Shown piece after piece: positions 1-10,073 of a stretch of 64,000 bases of DNA (its first letter is position 1; each line of letters begins with the position of its first letter). The DNA is from Achromobacter sp. AONIH1. Lineage in GTDB: Bacteria > Pseudomonadota > Gammaproteobacteria > Burkholderiales > Burkholderiaceae_B. Below the pieces are notes generated by a model. It saw only the letters and a program-made list of their open reading frames with translations. It was not told where the DNA came from and ran no database searches. Position numbers and translations under genes: made by a program. The DNA lies in NCBI RefSeq assembly GCF_002902905.1, contig NZ_CP026124.1, positions 3,100,001-3,164,000 of the forward strand. The letters run 5' to 3'.

Positions 1-1
1 T

Positions 2-883
2 CCCATGAATCTCATGGGACGCCGCGGCACGCCGGCCGCGGACTTCGTCGTCACGGGCCATTGGTCCAAGCGTTCGCACGCCGAAGCCGGGCGCTACGGC
101 AGCGCCCACATCGCCGCCAGCAGCGCCCAGGCGACGCAGCTGGACGGCCGCGAGCAGGCCCCGTTCACCTGGGTGCCCGCCACCGATACCTGGCAGGTGC
201 GCAAGGAATCCGCCTATCTGCACCTGTGCAGCAACGAGACCATCGGCGGCGTGGAATTCCTCGACTGGCCCGACACGGCCGCGCTGGGCGCGCCCGATGT
301 GCCGCTGGTTGTGGACGCGTCCTCGCATTTCCTGTCGCGTCCGCTGGACGTCGCGCGCTGCGGCATGGTGTACGCCGGCGCGCAGAAGAACGCCGGCCCG
401 GCCGGCGTGACCATGGTCATCGCCCGCCGCGACCTGATCGGCCACGCCTTGCCGATCTGCCCGTCGGCCTTCGACTATGCCAACGTCGCCGCCGAGCACT
501 CGCGCTACAACACGCCGCCCACCTTCGCGATCTACATCGCCGGGCTGGTGTTCAAGTGGGTCAAGGCCAACGGCGGCGTGGCCGGCATGGAAGCCGCCAA
601 CAAGGCCAAGGCCGACCTGCTGTACGGCTACCTGGACAGCACCAGCTTCTACCGCAATCCGATCCACGCGCCCGTGCGCTCGCGCATGAACGTGCCGTTC
701 GTGCTGCGCGACGACTCGCTCAACGATGCCTTCCTGCAGGGCGCCGAGGCCGCCGGCCTGACGCAGCTGAAGGGGCACAAGAGCGTGGGTGGCATGCGCG
801 CCTCCATCTACAACGCCGTGCCGCTGGCCGCGGTGCAGGACCTGGTCGCCTACCTGAAAGAATTCGAGCGCCGCCATGGATGA
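2..883 (+). CDS. serC: Phosphoserine aminotransferase, 5' part outside window
   Basis: PLP-dependent class V aminotransferase that makes 3-phosphoserine from 3-phosphohydroxypyruvate in serine synthesis; the family also serves vitamin B6 synthesis. The first visible residues (PMNLMGRRG, then VVTGHWSK) belong to the middle of the N-terminal half of SerC, so the true start lies before base 1 and roughly 80-90 residues are missing. The PLP lysine lies in [10 protein letters not shown], followed by the family C-terminus with [16 protein letters not shown]. The stop overlaps pheA by 8 bp, which points to translational coupling in the serC-pheA-hisC-tyrA-aroA aromatic cluster. The ATG at base 5 is internal. 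Confidence 0.95.
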   Translation, partial: PMNLMGRRGTPAADFVVTGHWSKRSHAEAGRYGSAHIAASSAQATQLDGREQAPFTWVPATDTWQVRKESAYLHLCSNETIGGVEFLDWPDTAALGAPDVPLVVDASSHFLSRPLDVARCGMVYAGAQKNAGPAGVTMVIARRDLIGHALPICPSAFDYANVAAEHSRYNTPPTFAIYIAGLVFKWVKANGGVAGMEAANKAKADLLYGYLDSTSFYRNPIHAPVRSRMNVPFVLRDDSLNDAFLQGAEAAGLTQLKGHKSVGGMRASIYNAVPLAAVQDLVAYLKEFERRHG

Positions 884-1961
884 AGACCTGCAGCGCGCGC
901 TGCGCCCGTTGCGCGACCGCATCGATGCGCTCGACGCGCAGATCCTCGACCTGCTGTCGCAGCGCGCTCGCGCCGCGCAGGAAGTGGGCGAGGCCAAGCA
1001 CGCCGCCCAGGCCGACGGCCCGGTGCTGCGGCCCGAGCGTGAGGCCGAAGTCATCCGCCGCCTGCAGCAGCTCAATCCCGGCCCCTTTCCGAACGCCGCC
1101 GTGGCTTCGGTCTGGACGGAAATCATCTCGGCCTGTCGCGGCCTGGAGCGCGGCATGACGGTTGCCTACCTGGGCCCGCAAGGCTCGTTCTCCGAGCAGG
1201 CGGCGCTGGAGCATTTCGGACACGCGGTGCAGAAGCTGCCGTGCCCGTCCTTCGATGAAGTGTTCCGCGCCGTCGAGGCCGGCCAGGCCGACGTGGGCAT
1301 GGTGCCGGTGGAAAATTCCACCGAAGGCGCCGTCAACCGCAGCCTGGACCTGTTGCTGAACACGCCGCTCAAGATCCTGGGCGAGCGTTCGCTGGTGATC
1401 CGTCATTGCCTGATGTCGAAATCCGGCGGCATGGACGGCATCAAGGCCATCGCCGCCCACCCGCAGGCGCTGGCCCAGTGCCAGGGCTGGCTGACCCGCA
1501 ACTATCCCGACGTCGAGCGCGTGGCCGCTTCCAGCAATTCGGAAGCGGCGCGCATGGCCGCCGCCGATCCGTCCGTCGCGGCGATCGCCGGCGAAGTGGC
1601 CGCGCCGGCCTGGGAATTGCAGGTGGTGGCCTCCGGCATCCAGGACGATCCGCACAACCGCACGCGCTTCCTGGCCATCGGCTATATCGAGCCGCTGGTC
1701 AGCGGTCAGGACAAGACCAGCCTGATCCTGGCCGTGCCGAACCGCGCCGGCGCCGTCTATGAAATGCTGGCGCCGCTGGCGGCCAATGGCGTGTCCATGA
1801 CGCGCTTCGAGTCGCGCCCGGCCCGCACCGGCCAGTGGGAATACTATTTCTACGTCGATGTCCTGGGGCACCGCAACGACGAAAACGTCGCCAGTGCCCT
1901 CGCCACCCTGCAGGCGCAGGTCGCCTATCTGAAGGTGCTGGGTTCCTACCCGGCGCCGTGA
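876..1961 (+). CDS. pheA: Bifunctional chorismate mutase / prephenate dehydratase (P-protein)
   Basis: Converts chorismate to prephenate and then to phenylpyruvate for phenylalanine synthesis. Of 361 residues, about 1-90 are an AroQ-type chorismate mutase ([19 protein letters not shown]). Residues about 94-270 are the prephenate dehydratase domain (starts [16 protein letters not shown], contains [14 protein letters not shown] and the catalytic TRF at about 263). Residues about 275-360 are an ACT domain with [17 protein letters not shown], the usual phenylalanine feedback site. The ATG at 876 overlaps the serC stop, so the start is well supported. hisC follows after 9 bp. Confidence 0.97.
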   Translation: MDEDLQRALRPLRDRIDALDAQILDLLSQRARAAQEVGEAKHAAQADGPVLRPEREAEVIRRLQQLNPGPFPNAAVASVWTEIISACRGLERGMTVAYLGPQGSFSEQAALEHFGHAVQKLPCPSFDEVFRAVEAGQADVGMVPVENSTEGAVNRSLDLLLNTPLKILGERSLVIRHCLMSKSGGMDGIKAIAAHPQALAQCQGWLTRNYPDVERVAASSNSEAARMAAADPSVAAIAGEVAAPAWELQVVASGIQDDPHNRTRFLAIGYIEPLVSGQDKTSLILAVPNRAGAVYEMLAPLAANGVSMTRFESRPARTGQWEYYFYVDVLGHRNDENVASALATLQAQVAYLKVLGSYPAP

Positions 1962-1970
1962 GCCTTCACC

Positions 1971-3092
1971 ATGACCAACGCATCCAAGCCTCTCGTCGCC
2001 CCCGCCCACGTCAGCGCCATCGCGCCCTACCAGGCGGGCAAGCCCATCGAGGAACTGGCCCGCGAGTTCGGGCTGGATCCGGCCGGCATCGTCAAGCTGG
2101 CGTCGAATGAAAACCCGCTGGGCATGCCCAAGTCGGCGCGCGCGGCCATGCTGGCGGCGGCCGAGTCGCTGGCGCGCTATCCAGACCCCAACGGCTTTGA
2201 CCTGAAGTCGGCGCTGGCCACGCGCTACGGCGTGCCGATGAACTGGATCACGCTGGGCAACGGTTCCAACGACATCCTGGAAATCGTGGCGTTGGCGCTG
2301 CTGGAGCCGGGCACTTCGGCCGTGTACGCGCAGCATTCCTTCGCCGTCTACCGGCTGGCCACGCAGGCGCGCGGCGCGCGCCACATCGTGGTGCCGGCCA
2401 AGGACTACGGCCATGACCTGGACGCGATGTTCGACGCCATTGCCGACGACACCCGCGTGGTCTTCATCGCCAACCCGAACAATCCCACCGGCACCTTCGT
2501 GCCGGGCGAGCAGGTCGCTGCTTTCCTGGAGCGCGTGCAGGCCGCCCATGGCGACCGCGTGACCGTGGTGCTGGACGAGGCCTACAACGAATACCTGGAT
2601 CCGGAATTCCGCTTCGACAGCACCGCGCTGGCGCGCCGCTATCCGAACCTGATCGTCTCGCGCACTTTCTCCAAGGCCTACGGCCTGGCCGGCCTGCGCG
2701 TGGGCTTCGCCGTGTCGCAGCCGGCGCTGACCGATCTGCTCAACCGCGTGCGCCAGCCGTTCAATGTCAACACGCTGGCCCAGGCCGCCGCCATCGCCGC
2801 GCTGGCCGACAGCGCCTACCTGGAAGAGGCCTACGCCACCAACAAGGCGGGCAAGGCCCAGCTGTGCCAGGCCTTCGACGCGCTCAAGCTGCGCTACGTG
2901 CCCAGCTACGGCAACTTCGTGCTGGTGCATGTGGGCGACGCGCCCCGCATCAATCTGGAATTGCTCAAGCGTGGCGTGATCGTGCGTCCGGTGGCCGGCG
3001 ACGGCCTGCCGGAATGGCTGCGCGTGTCCATCGGACTGCCGCAGGAAAACGCCCGCTTCATCGAGGCGCTGAGCGCGATCCTGGCCGCATGA
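1971..3092 (+). CDS. hisC: Histidinol-phosphate / aromatic aminotransferase
   Basis: Class I/II PLP aminotransferase of 373 residues. It shows the HisC hallmarks LASNENPLGMP near the N-terminus, ANPNNPTGTF, VVLDEAYNEY and the PLP lysine in SRTFSKAYGLAGLRVG (about residue 235). Its place between pheA and tyrA suggests that in the cell it transaminates phenylpyruvate or prephenate-derived keto acids, possibly besides histidinol phosphate; this is inferred from context, and no other his gene is nearby. Its stop overlaps the tyrA start (ATGA). Confidence 0.93.
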   Translation: MTNASKPLVAPAHVSAIAPYQAGKPIEELAREFGLDPAGIVKLASNENPLGMPKSARAAMLAAAESLARYPDPNGFDLKSALATRYGVPMNWITLGNGSNDILEIVALALLEPGTSAVYAQHSFAVYRLATQARGARHIVVPAKDYGHDLDAMFDAIADDTRVVFIANPNNPTGTFVPGEQVAAFLERVQAAHGDRVTVVLDEAYNEYLDPEFRFDSTALARRYPNLIVSRTFSKAYGLAGLRVGFAVSQPALTDLLNRVRQPFNVNTLAQAAAIAALADSAYLEEAYATNKAGKAQLCQAFDALKLRYVPSYGNFVLVHVGDAPRINLELLKRGVIVRPVAGDGLPEWLRVSIGLPQENARFIEALSAILAA

Positions 3093-3991
3093 ACGGTGTT
3101 TCCGCTTCCGCCGATCAGGGGGCCGCTGGCCCCCTGATTCCTGTCCTGGCCGTGGCGGGCGTGGGGTTGATCGGCGGTTCGTTCGCCGCCGCGCTGCGCC
3201 GCGCCGGCAAGGTCGGCAAGGTGCTGGGGGTAGGGCGCAACGCTCAATCGCTGGCGCGCGCGCTGGAACTGGGCTTGATTGACGAGGCCGTCAGCGCCGA
3301 GGTCGCGGCGGCCCGGGCCGACATGATCCTGCTGGCCACGCCCGTGGGCGGCCTGCGCGACCTGCTGATCCGGATGCTGCCCACGCTCGCGCCGCGCGCG
3401 ATCCTGACGGACGCCGGCAGCACCAAGGCCGAAGTGGTCGATGTGGCGCGCGCCGCCCTGGGCGGGCGTTGCGCGCAGTTCGTGCCCGGCCATCCCATCG
3501 CCGGCGCGGAACGCACCGGGCCCGAGGCGGCCGACGCCGGCCTGTATCGCGGGCGCAACGTGGTGCTCACGCCGCTGCCCGAGAACGCGGCGGAGGACGT
3601 GGCCCGCGTGCGCGCGGCCTGGCAGGCCTGCGGCGCGACGGTGGTCGACATGGAAGCGCAGGCGCATGACCGCGTGTTCGCCTCGGTCAGCCATCTGCCG
3701 CACCTGCTGTCCGCCGTCTACATGGAGCAGGTGGCCACGGCCGCCGACGCCCGTCGCCGGCTGGACCTGGCGGGCAGCGGTTTTCGGGATTTCACGCGCA
3801 TCGCGGCCGGTTCGCCGGAAATGTGGCGGGACATCTTCCTGTCCAACCGCGATGCCATGCTGACGGAACTGGCCGAGGTACGCGCCGTGCTGGACCGCGC
3901 CGAGCGCGCGATCGCGGACGGCGATGGCGCCGGCCTGCAGGCATTGCTGGAAACGGCGGCGCAGGCGCGCCGCGACTGGCGCAAGGAGTAG
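3089..3991 (+). CDS. tyrA: Prephenate (cyclohexadienyl) dehydrogenase
   Basis: Oxidises prephenate or arogenate with NAD(P)+ in tyrosine synthesis. The 300-residue protein has the Rossmann motif AGVGLIGGSFAAALRRAG near residues 20-37, the substrate-site region PGHPIAGAERTGPEAAD, and FASVSHLPHLLSAVY, all typical of TyrA. The reading frame is open far upstream, but the ATG at 3089 overlaps the hisC stop by 4 bp and gives the normal family length. No chorismate mutase or aroA domain is fused to it. The EPSP synthase gene starts 4 bp after its stop. Confidence 0.95.
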   Translation: MNGVSASADQGAAGPLIPVLAVAGVGLIGGSFAAALRRAGKVGKVLGVGRNAQSLARALELGLIDEAVSAEVAAARADMILLATPVGGLRDLLIRMLPTLAPRAILTDAGSTKAEVVDVARAALGGRCAQFVPGHPIAGAERTGPEAADAGLYRGRNVVLTPLPENAAEDVARVRAAWQACGATVVDMEAQAHDRVFASVSHLPHLLSAVYMEQVATAADARRRLDLAGSGFRDFTRIAAGSPEMWRDIFLSNRDAMLTELAEVRAVLDRAERAIADGDGAGLQALLETAAQARRDWRKE

Positions 3992-3995
3992 CTGA

Positions 3996-5318
3996 ATGGG
4001 CGCTTTGCCTTATCTTGATCTGCCGCGCGTGCGGCGCGCCCGGGGCGAGATGTCCCTGCCGGGTTCGAAGAGCATTTCCAACCGCGTGCTGCTGCTGGCG
4101 GCGCTGGCCGAGGGCCGCACCGAGATCACCGGCCTGCTGGACTCGGACGACACCCGCGTCATGCTGACCGCCTTGCGGCAGTTGGGCGTGAACGTGTCCG
4201 AGCTGGATGCGGGCCGGGTCACCGTCGAGGGCGTGCGGCGCTTTCCGGTCGAAAGCGCAGAGCTGTTCATGGGCAACGCCGGCACCGCCATTCGTCCGCT
4301 CACCGCCGCGCTGGCCCTGATGGGCGGCGACTACAAGCTGTCCGGCGTGCCGCGCATGCACGAGCGTCCGATCGGCGACCTGGGCGATGCGCTCAATGCC
4401 CTGGGCGCCCGCGTCGGCTACCTGGGACAGCCGGGCTATCCGCCGCTGCATATCGGTCGCGGCGAGATCATCGCCGGCGCCGTCACGCGCGTGCAGGGCT
4501 CGGTGTCGAGCCAGTTCCTGACCGCCTTGCTGCTGGCCGCCCCGATCGAAGCCGGGCGCAGCGGCAAGCCGATGACGATCGAAGTCGTCGGCGAGCTGAT
4601 TTCCAAGCCCTATATCGAGATCACGCTGAACCTGATGGCGCGCTTCGGCGTCACCGTGCGCCGCGACGGCTGGAGCCGCTTCGTGATCGAAGGCGGCGCC
4701 GCCTACCGCAGCCCGGGCCGCATCGCGGTCGAGGGTGACGCGTCCACGGCGTCCTATTTCCTGGCGCTGGGCGCGATCGGCGGCGGTCCGCTGCGGGTCA
4801 GCGGCGTGGGCGCCGACAGCATCCAGGGCGACGTGGGCTTTGCCCAGACGCTGGCGGATATGGGCGCCTCGGTCAGCTACGGTCCGGACTGGATCGAGGT
4901 CAGTGGCGTGAATGTCGCCGACGGCGAGCGACTCAAGGCCTTCGATACCGATTTCAACCTGATCCCCGACGCGGCCATGACCGCGGCCGCGCTGGCCCTG
5001 TATGCCGACGGCCCGTGCCGGCTGCGCAACATCGGCAGCTGGCGCGTGAAGGAAACGGACCGTATCCACGCCATGCAGACCGAGCTGGAGAAGCTGGGCG
5101 CGACCGTGGAATCGGGGCCGGATTGGCTGCGCGTGACGCCGCCCGTCCGGGACGGCTGGCGCGATGCGCACATCGGCACCTGGGACGACCATCGCATGGC
5201 CATGTGCTTCTCCCTGGCCGCGTTCGGCCCGGCCGCCGTGCGCATTCTAGATCCGGGCTGCGTCAGCAAGACGTTCCCGGGTTACTTTGACGTATACGCA
5301 GGCCTGGTTTCGGCCTGA
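3996..5318 (+). CDS. aroA: 3-phosphoshikimate 1-carboxyvinyltransferase (EPSP synthase)
   Basis: Joins phosphoenolpyruvate to shikimate 3-phosphate, the sixth shikimate-pathway step. 440 residues, the normal length. Seen are the shikimate-binding [10 protein letters not shown] (about 21-30), the PEP-site loop [13 protein letters not shown] (about 92-104), MHERPIGDL, the catalytic aspartate region in [16 protein letters not shown] and DDHRMAM near the C-terminus. GNAGTAIRP is the sequence of class I enzymes, which are generally glyphosate-sensitive. It lies 4 bp after tyrA and 17 bp before cmk, so the block reads as one transcription unit. Confidence 0.97.
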   Translation: MGALPYLDLPRVRRARGEMSLPGSKSISNRVLLLAALAEGRTEITGLLDSDDTRVMLTALRQLGVNVSELDAGRVTVEGVRRFPVESAELFMGNAGTAIRPLTAALALMGGDYKLSGVPRMHERPIGDLGDALNALGARVGYLGQPGYPPLHIGRGEIIAGAVTRVQGSVSSQFLTALLLAAPIEAGRSGKPMTIEVVGELISKPYIEITLNLMARFGVTVRRDGWSRFVIEGGAAYRSPGRIAVEGDASTASYFLALGAIGGGPLRVSGVGADSIQGDVGFAQTLADMGASVSYGPDWIEVSGVNVADGERLKAFDTDFNLIPDAAMTAAALALYADGPCRLRNIGSWRVKETDRIHAMQTELEKLGATVESGPDWLRVTPPVRDGWRDAHIGTWDDHRMAMCFSLAAFGPAAVRILDPGCVSKTFPGYFDVYAGLVSA

Positions 5319-5335
5319 GCCTTATTCTGCGATTC

Positions 5336-6025
5336 ATGACCGTTACCTCCGCAAATCCTGTTGTTGCCGCGCCTGTCATCACCATCGACGGGCCGACCGC
5401 CTCCGGCAAGGGCACCGTGGCGCACCGCGTCGCCAAGGCGCTGGGCTGGGATGTGCTGGACAGCGGCGCGCTCTACCGCCTGACGGCCCTGGCCGCCATG
5501 CGCCAGGGCGTGGCCGCCGAGGACGAGCCGGCGGTGGCCCGGGTCGCCGAGACGCTGGATGTGCGTTTCGACGGGCCGCATGTCTACCTGGAAGGCGGCG
5601 ACGTCGGCCACGAGATACGCCGTGAAGAGGTGGGCAACTTCGCTTCCCGCGTGGCGGCGTTTCCCGGCGTGCGCCAGGCGCTGCTGGAGCGCCAGCGGGC
5701 TTTCCGTGTGCCGCCGGGCCTGGTGGCCGACGGGCGCGACATGGGCACGGTCGTGTTCCCCGATGCGTCCCTCAAGGTCTTCCTGGTGGCCGACGTGGTC
5801 GCGCGGGCGGAGAGGCGGCGTAAGCAGTTGATCGAAAAGGGAATTTCTGCTAACCTTGACGACCTTTTGCGGGATATGCGCGAGCGGGATGCGCGCGATA
5901 CCCAGCGCGCGGCCGCGCCGCTCGCTCCCGCGAAGGATGCCCGGGTGCTGGATTCGTCGAATCTGACGATCGCGGAAACCGTGCAAGCCATCCTGGATTT
6001 CTGGCGGGAATCCGGAAACGCCTGA
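5336..6025 (+). CDS. cmk: Cytidylate kinase
   Basis: Phosphorylates CMP and dCMP with ATP. 229 residues; the Walker A-like loop is [20 protein letters not shown] near residues 18-37. The NMP-binding segment [15 protein letters not shown] follows, then [12 protein letters not shown] and the LID region RDxRD ([11 protein letters not shown]). The order aroA-cmk-rpsA-ihfB is conserved across many proteobacteria and couples nucleotide supply with translation genes. Confidence 0.96.
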   Translation: MTVTSANPVVAAPVITIDGPTASGKGTVAHRVAKALGWDVLDSGALYRLTALAAMRQGVAAEDEPAVARVAETLDVRFDGPHVYLEGGDVGHEIRREEVGNFASRVAAFPGVRQALLERQRAFRVPPGLVADGRDMGTVVFPDASLKVFLVADVVARAERRRKQLIEKGISANLDDLLRDMRERDARDTQRAAAPLAPAKDARVLDSSNLTIAETVQAILDFWRESGNA

Positions 6026-6219
6026 CGCGAGCTTTTGCTCATTCAGGCTTTTCGAGCCCGTTTTTCTTGGCCCTGCTGACGGGCCGGCCTTCTTCGCGGG
6101 ACATCCCCTCAGGGAACCCGAAGACCAGGCAGGCAAGCAGGTACTTTGACTCCACTGCGGCGGGCAATCCGCTGTGGTGTGTTCTTAACGGCCATTTCGG
6201 CCTAATGGATTTCAACCCC
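6026..6219 (+). promoter_or_regulatory. cmk-rpsA intergenic leader
   Basis: 194 bp without a gene. It holds a weak hairpin followed by T residues (GGCTTTTCGAGCC then CGTTTTTC, near 6044-6068), which may end some cmk transcripts. Directly before rpsA lies a small inverted repeat (GGCC-ATTTC-GGCC at 6191-6203, and CCAT...ATGG). S1 is known to repress its own mRNA through leader structure in gammaproteobacteria. That these hairpins do the same here is inference. Confidence 0.4.
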
Positions 6220-7932
6220 ATGTCTTCCGTTTCCACTACCGCCACCGGCGGCGAAAGCTTCGCCGACCTTTTCGCACAAAGCCTCAAGAGCCAGGACATG
6301 AAGTCCGGCGAGGTCATCAGCGCCGAAGTCGTGCGCGTCGACCACAACTTCGTCGTCGTCAACGCCGGCCTGAAGTCCGAAGCGCTGATCCCCCTGGAAG
6401 AGTTCCTGAACGACCAGGGCGAGCTCGAAGTGCAACCCGGCGATTTCGTCTCGGTGGCGATCGATTCGCTGGAAAACGGCTACGGCGACACGATCCTGTC
6501 GCGTGACCGCGCCAAGCGCCTGTCGGCCTGGCTGCAACTGGAAAAGGCGCTGGAAAACGGCGAGCTGGTCACTGGCACCATCACCGGCAAGGTGAAGGGC
6601 GGCCTGACCGTCATGACCAACGGCATCCGCGCGTTCCTGCCGGGTTCGCTGGTGGATCTGCGTCCGGTCAAGGACACCACCCCGTACGAAGGCAAGACCC
6701 TCGAATTCAAGGTCATCAAGCTCGACCGCAAGCGCAACAACGTCGTGCTGTCGCGTCGCCAGGTGCTGGAAGCCAGCATGGGCGAAGAGCGCCAGAAGCT
6801 GCTCGAAACCCTGCACGAAGGTGCTGTGGTCAAGGGCGTGGTCAAGAACATCACCGACTACGGCGCGTTCGTGGACCTGGGCGGCATCGACGGCCTGCTG
6901 CACATCACCGACATGGCCTGGCGCCGTGTCCGTCACCCGTCCGAAGTCCTGCAAGTGGGTCAGGAAGTCGAAGCCAAGGTCCTCAAGTTCGACCAGGAAA
7001 AGAGCCGCGTCTCGCTGGGCGTCAAGCAGCTGGGCGAAGACCCGTGGGTGGGCCTGGCTCGCCGCTACCCGCAAGGCACCCGCCTGTTCGGCAAGGTCAC
7101 CAACCTGACCGACTACGGCGCGTTCGTTGAAGTCGAAGCCGGCATCGAAGGCCTGGTGCACGTCTCCGAAATGGACTGGACCAACAAGAACGTCGATCCG
7201 CGCAAGGTCGTGACCCTGGGCGAAGAAGTCGAAGTCATGGTCCTGGAGATCGACGAAGACCGTCGCCGCATCTCGCTGGGCATGAAGCAGTGCCGCCAGA
7301 ACCCGTGGGAAGAGTTCGCCACCAACTTCAAGCGTGGTGACAAGGTCCGCGGCGCCATCAAGTCGATCACCGACTTCGGCGTGTTCGTCGGCCTGCCCGG
7401 CGGCATCGACGGTCTGGTTCACCTGTCCGACCTGTCGTGGACGGAAACCGGCGAAGAAGCCGTGCGCAACTTCAAGAAGGGCGACGAGATCGAAGCCGTG
7501 GTTCTGGGCATCGATACCGACAAGGAACGCATCTCGCTGGGCATCAAGCAGCTGGAAGGCGACCCCTTCAACAACTTCGTCGCCACCTACGACAAGGGCG
7601 CCGTGGTTCCGGGCACCATCAAGTCGGTCGAAGCCAAGGGCGCCGTGATCACGCTGTCCGTGGACGTCGAGGGCTACCTGCGCGCTTCCGAGATCTCCTC
7701 GGGCCGCGTCGAAGATGCCACCACCGTCCTGAAGGCCGGCGAGAACATCGAAGCCATGATCGTCAACATCGACCGCAAGACGCGTTCGATCCAGCTGTCG
7801 ATCAAGGCCCGTGACAACGCCGAGACCGCCGAAACGATCCAGCGCATGTCGGAAGCCAGCGCCTCGTCGGGCACCACCAACCTCGGCGCGCTGCTCAAGG
7901 CCAAGCTGGACCAACAGCGCAACGACGGTTAA
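6220..7932 (+). CDS. rpsA: 30S ribosomal protein S1
   Basis: RNA-binding protein that brings mRNA to the 30S subunit. 570 residues from the ATG at 6220 ([18 protein letters not shown]), close to the 557 residues of the E. coli protein. It consists of six S1 repeats; repeats 3 to 6 carry recurring [10 protein letters not shown] / [10 protein letters not shown] / [10 protein letters not shown] strands each followed by a 'GLVHxS' element. An in-frame ATG at 6205 (MDFNP) is the main alternative start. Neither start has a clear Shine-Dalgarno sequence, which is common for rpsA. ihfB follows after 3 bp. Confidence 0.96.
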   Translation: MSSVSTTATGGESFADLFAQSLKSQDMKSGEVISAEVVRVDHNFVVVNAGLKSEALIPLEEFLNDQGELEVQPGDFVSVAIDSLENGYGDTILSRDRAKRLSAWLQLEKALENGELVTGTITGKVKGGLTVMTNGIRAFLPGSLVDLRPVKDTTPYEGKTLEFKVIKLDRKRNNVVLSRRQVLEASMGEERQKLLETLHEGAVVKGVVKNITDYGAFVDLGGIDGLLHITDMAWRRVRHPSEVLQVGQEVEAKVLKFDQEKSRVSLGVKQLGEDPWVGLARRYPQGTRLFGKVTNLTDYGAFVEVEAGIEGLVHVSEMDWTNKNVDPRKVVTLGEEVEVMVLEIDEDRRRISLGMKQCRQNPWEEFATNFKRGDKVRGAIKSITDFGVFVGLPGGIDGLVHLSDLSWTETGEEAVRNFKKGDEIEAVVLGIDTDKERISLGIKQLEGDPFNNFVATYDKGAVVPGTIKSVEAKGAVITLSVDVEGYLRASEISSGRVEDATTVLKAGENIEAMIVNIDRKTRSIQLSIKARDNAETAETIQRMSEASASSGTTNLGALLKAKLDQQRNDG

Positions 7933-7935
7933 TAC

Positions 7936-8295
7936 GTGACCAAGTCGGAGCTGATCGCCGCCCTGGCGGCCCGCTATCCTCAGCTGGCCGCCCGGGACAC
8001 CGACTACGCGGTCAAGACCGTGCTCGATGCGATGACCCAGGCCCTGGCCTCGGGCCAGCGCATCGAGATCCGCGGTTTTGGCAGCTTCTCGTTGTCCCAG
8101 CGGTCTCCCCGCATCGGGCGCAACCCGAAGTCCGGCGAACAGGTGCTGGTGCCTGGCAAGCAGGTGCCGCATTTCAAGGCGGGCAAGGAATTGCGCGAGC
8201 GGGTGGACCTGGTCGGCGGCAACGAAGAGGACGCTCAATCTTCCGGATCGAGCGAACCGATGCCGTCTCTGGCGGGTCTGCACGCCATGCACTGA
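7936..8295 (+). CDS. ihfB: Integration host factor subunit beta
   Basis: DNA-bending nucleoid protein that pairs with IhfA. 119 residues from a GTG start just 3 bp after rps[18 protein letters not shown] is the standard beginning. The beta-ribbon arms show [20 protein letters not shown] and [19 protein letters not shown]. The last 25 or so residues (from [10 protein letters not shown]) extend beyond the usual 94-residue IhfB and look disordered. A strong terminator follows at 8342-8377. Confidence 0.95.
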   Translation: MTKSELIAALAARYPQLAARDTDYAVKTVLDAMTQALASGQRIEIRGFGSFSLSQRSPRIGRNPKSGEQVLVPGKQVPHFKAGKELRERVDLVGGNEEDAQSSGSSEPMPSLAGLHAMH

Positions 8296-8341
8296 TGGCC
8301 GGCAGGACCAGGCTGCCTTCGTGGCGGATCTGACCCCGAGC

Positions 8342-8377
8342 AAAGCCCCTTGAGCGATCAAGGGGCTTTGTTTTTTT
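8342..8377 (+). terminator. Intrinsic terminator after ihfB
   Basis: Perfect 12-bp stem AAAGCCCCTTGA / TCAAGGGGCTTT with a GCGA tetraloop, then G and seven T. It ends the rpsA-ihfB unit. Confidence 0.93.
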
Positions 8378-8453
8378 GGGCGCCGCATCAAGTCCGCGGC
8401 AAGGCGCGCTTGTCGCTTACAATTGACGCCTCGATTTTTCTGGAGCATGCGCC

Positions 8454-8768
8454 ATGCGCTACCTTGTCTGGGCCCTGCGATTGCTCGTGTTCGTCGCGGT
8501 TTTGATGTTCGCGCTGAAGAACACCAATCCCGTGGAAGTCCGGTTCTATGCCGATTACGTGGTTCAGGACGTGCCGCTGATCGTCGTCATGCTGGTGGTG
8601 TTCGTGCTGGGCGCGCTGTTCGGCCTGCTGCTGACGGTGCCGGCCGCCATGCGCCGCCGCCGCGAGGCCATGCGCCTGCGCCGCGAACTCGACCGCGTGC
8701 AGGCCGCCGTGAACGGCACGACGCCGTCCGTGCCGCCGGAAGCCGTGGCGCCCATGTCGCCGCTGTAG
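8454..8768 (+). CDS. lapA: LapA-family inner-membrane protein
   Basis: Small protein of 104 residues with two predicted membrane helices (about 3-22 and 40-66) around the motif FALKNTNPVEVRFYADYVV, which is typical of the LapA/DUF1049 family. The C-terminus is a charged cytoplasmic stretch (MRRRREAMRLRRELDRVQA) of coiled-coil character. In E. coli LapA and LapB sit together in the membrane and control LpxC stability and so LPS supply. The lapB gene lies 87 bp downstream here, which supports the name. Confidence 0.85.
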   Translation: MRYLVWALRLLVFVAVLMFALKNTNPVEVRFYADYVVQDVPLIVVMLVVFVLGALFGLLLTVPAAMRRRREAMRLRRELDRVQAAVNGTTPSVPPEAVAPMSPL

Positions 8769-8855
8769 CGGAGCAGGCTCGCCCGCGAAGCGTTGCACGT
8801 GATGGGTGGACGGATGGCGTCCACGGATAACTGAATTTCTTCAAGAGCCCGTATA

Positions 8856-10073
8856 GTGGATTTTGAACCTTGGTGGTTGATTTTCGTGCCGGTGCTGTTC
8901 GCGCTCGGCTGGCTGGCCGCGCGTTTCGACATCCGGCAAATGCTGCGTGAAACCCGCAGCCTGCCGGATTCCTATTTTCGCGGGCTGAATTTCCTGCTCA
9001 ATGAACAGCCGGACCGAGCCATCGACGCCTTTGTCGAGGTCGCCAAGCTCGATCCCGAGACGACCGAATTGCACTTCGCGCTGGGCAGCCTGTTCCGGCG
9101 CCGCGGCGAGATGGAGCGCGCCATCCGTGTGCACCAGAGCCTCCTGAACCGATCCGATCTGCCGTCCGCCGAGCGCGAGCACGCGCAGCACGAACTGGCC
9201 CAGGACTTCCTGAAGGCCGGCATGCTCGATCGCGCCGAGAGCGGTTTCGAGCAGCTCAAGGACACTCGCTACGCCTTGCCGGCGCTGCGCTCGCTGATCC
9301 GCATCTACGAGTCGGAGCACGATTGGCCGCGCGCCATCGAGGCCGTCAAGACCCTGCACGGGCTGGTGGACGAGCCCGTGCCGCAGATCGTCCATTACTA
9401 CTGCGAACAGGCGCAGACCGCGCTGCAGGCCAAGCCGGCCGACCTGGACGCGGCGCATGTCGCGCTCGAGGCCGCCGATCATGCGTTGACGATCGGCGAC
9501 ACGGCCGTCACGAGCAAAGGCACGAAGGTGCGCACGGCCATGCTGCACGCGCGCGTGGCCTTGCTGGAACAGGATCCCAAGCGCGAGCGTCTGTACCTCG
9601 AATCGGTGATGACCGACGCGCCCGAGTATGCCGGGCTGGTGGCCGAGCAGGTGCTGGCCAACTACCGCGCGGCCGGCCAGGAAGCGGCGGGGCTGGACCT
9701 GCTGCAGCGCCAGTACGCGCGGCACGCCTCGCTGGATCTGTTCAATGTGATCTTCCGTGAATTGCGGGTGCAGCAGGGCGCCTCGCCCGCCTGGGCGTTC
9801 GCCCGTGGCGCGTTGCGCCATCATCCCTCGCTGCTGGGCCTGGACCGCCTGCTGGAGGCCGAGCTGGCCAACAGCGATGGCGCGGCAGAAGACGGCCCCG
9901 TGCAGGGCGCGGACCTGACCCTGTTGCGCAGCCTGATCCACAAGCATACCCAGCGGCTGGACCGCTATGCCTGCCGCAGCTGCGGCTTCCAGGCGCGTCG
10001 TTTCTATTGGCAATGTCCTGGCTGCAACGCGTGGGAAACCTACGCGCCGCGCCGTCTCGAGGAACTTGAATGA
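8856..10073 (+). CDS. lapB: Lipopolysaccharide assembly protein LapB (YciM)
   Basis: Membrane-anchored TPR protein that links LPS synthesis with FtsH-mediated LpxC degradation. 405 residues from a GTG start. The N-terminal helix WWLIFVPVLFALGWLAARF is followed by the family segment YFRGLNFLLNEQPDRAIDAF and about nine TPR units. A C-terminal rubredoxin-like zinc site has CRSCGF...CPGCNAW near residues 373-392. The stop overlaps the next start (ATGA). Co-location with heptose genes fits a shared LPS role. Confidence 0.93.
   Translation: MDFEPWWLIFVPVLFALGWLAARFDIRQMLRETRSLPDSYFRGLNFLLNEQPDRAIDAFVEVAKLDPETTELHFALGSLFRRRGEMERAIRVHQSLLNRSDLPSAEREHAQHELAQDFLKAGMLDRAESGFEQLKDTRYALPALRSLIRIYESEHDWPRAIEAVKTLHGLVDEPVPQIVHYYCEQAQTALQAKPADLDAAHVALEAADHALTIGDTAVTSKGTKVRTAMLHARVALLEQDPKRERLYLESVMTDAPEYAGLVAEQVLANYRAAGQEAAGLDLLQRQYARHASLDLFNVIFRELRVQQGASPAWAFARGALRHHPSLLGLDRLLEAELANSDGAAEDGPVQGADLTLLRSLIHKHTQRLDRYACRSCGFQARRFYWQCPGCNAWETYAPRRLEELE

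Noticed and set aside
720..2930. 736-residue minus-strand open frame opposite serC-pheA-hisC
   Set aside because: Antisense shadow of three certain genes.
6202..8448. 748-residue minus-strand open frame opposite rpsA and ihfB
   Set aside because: Mirror of the six S1 repeats, no ribosome site or recognisable domain.
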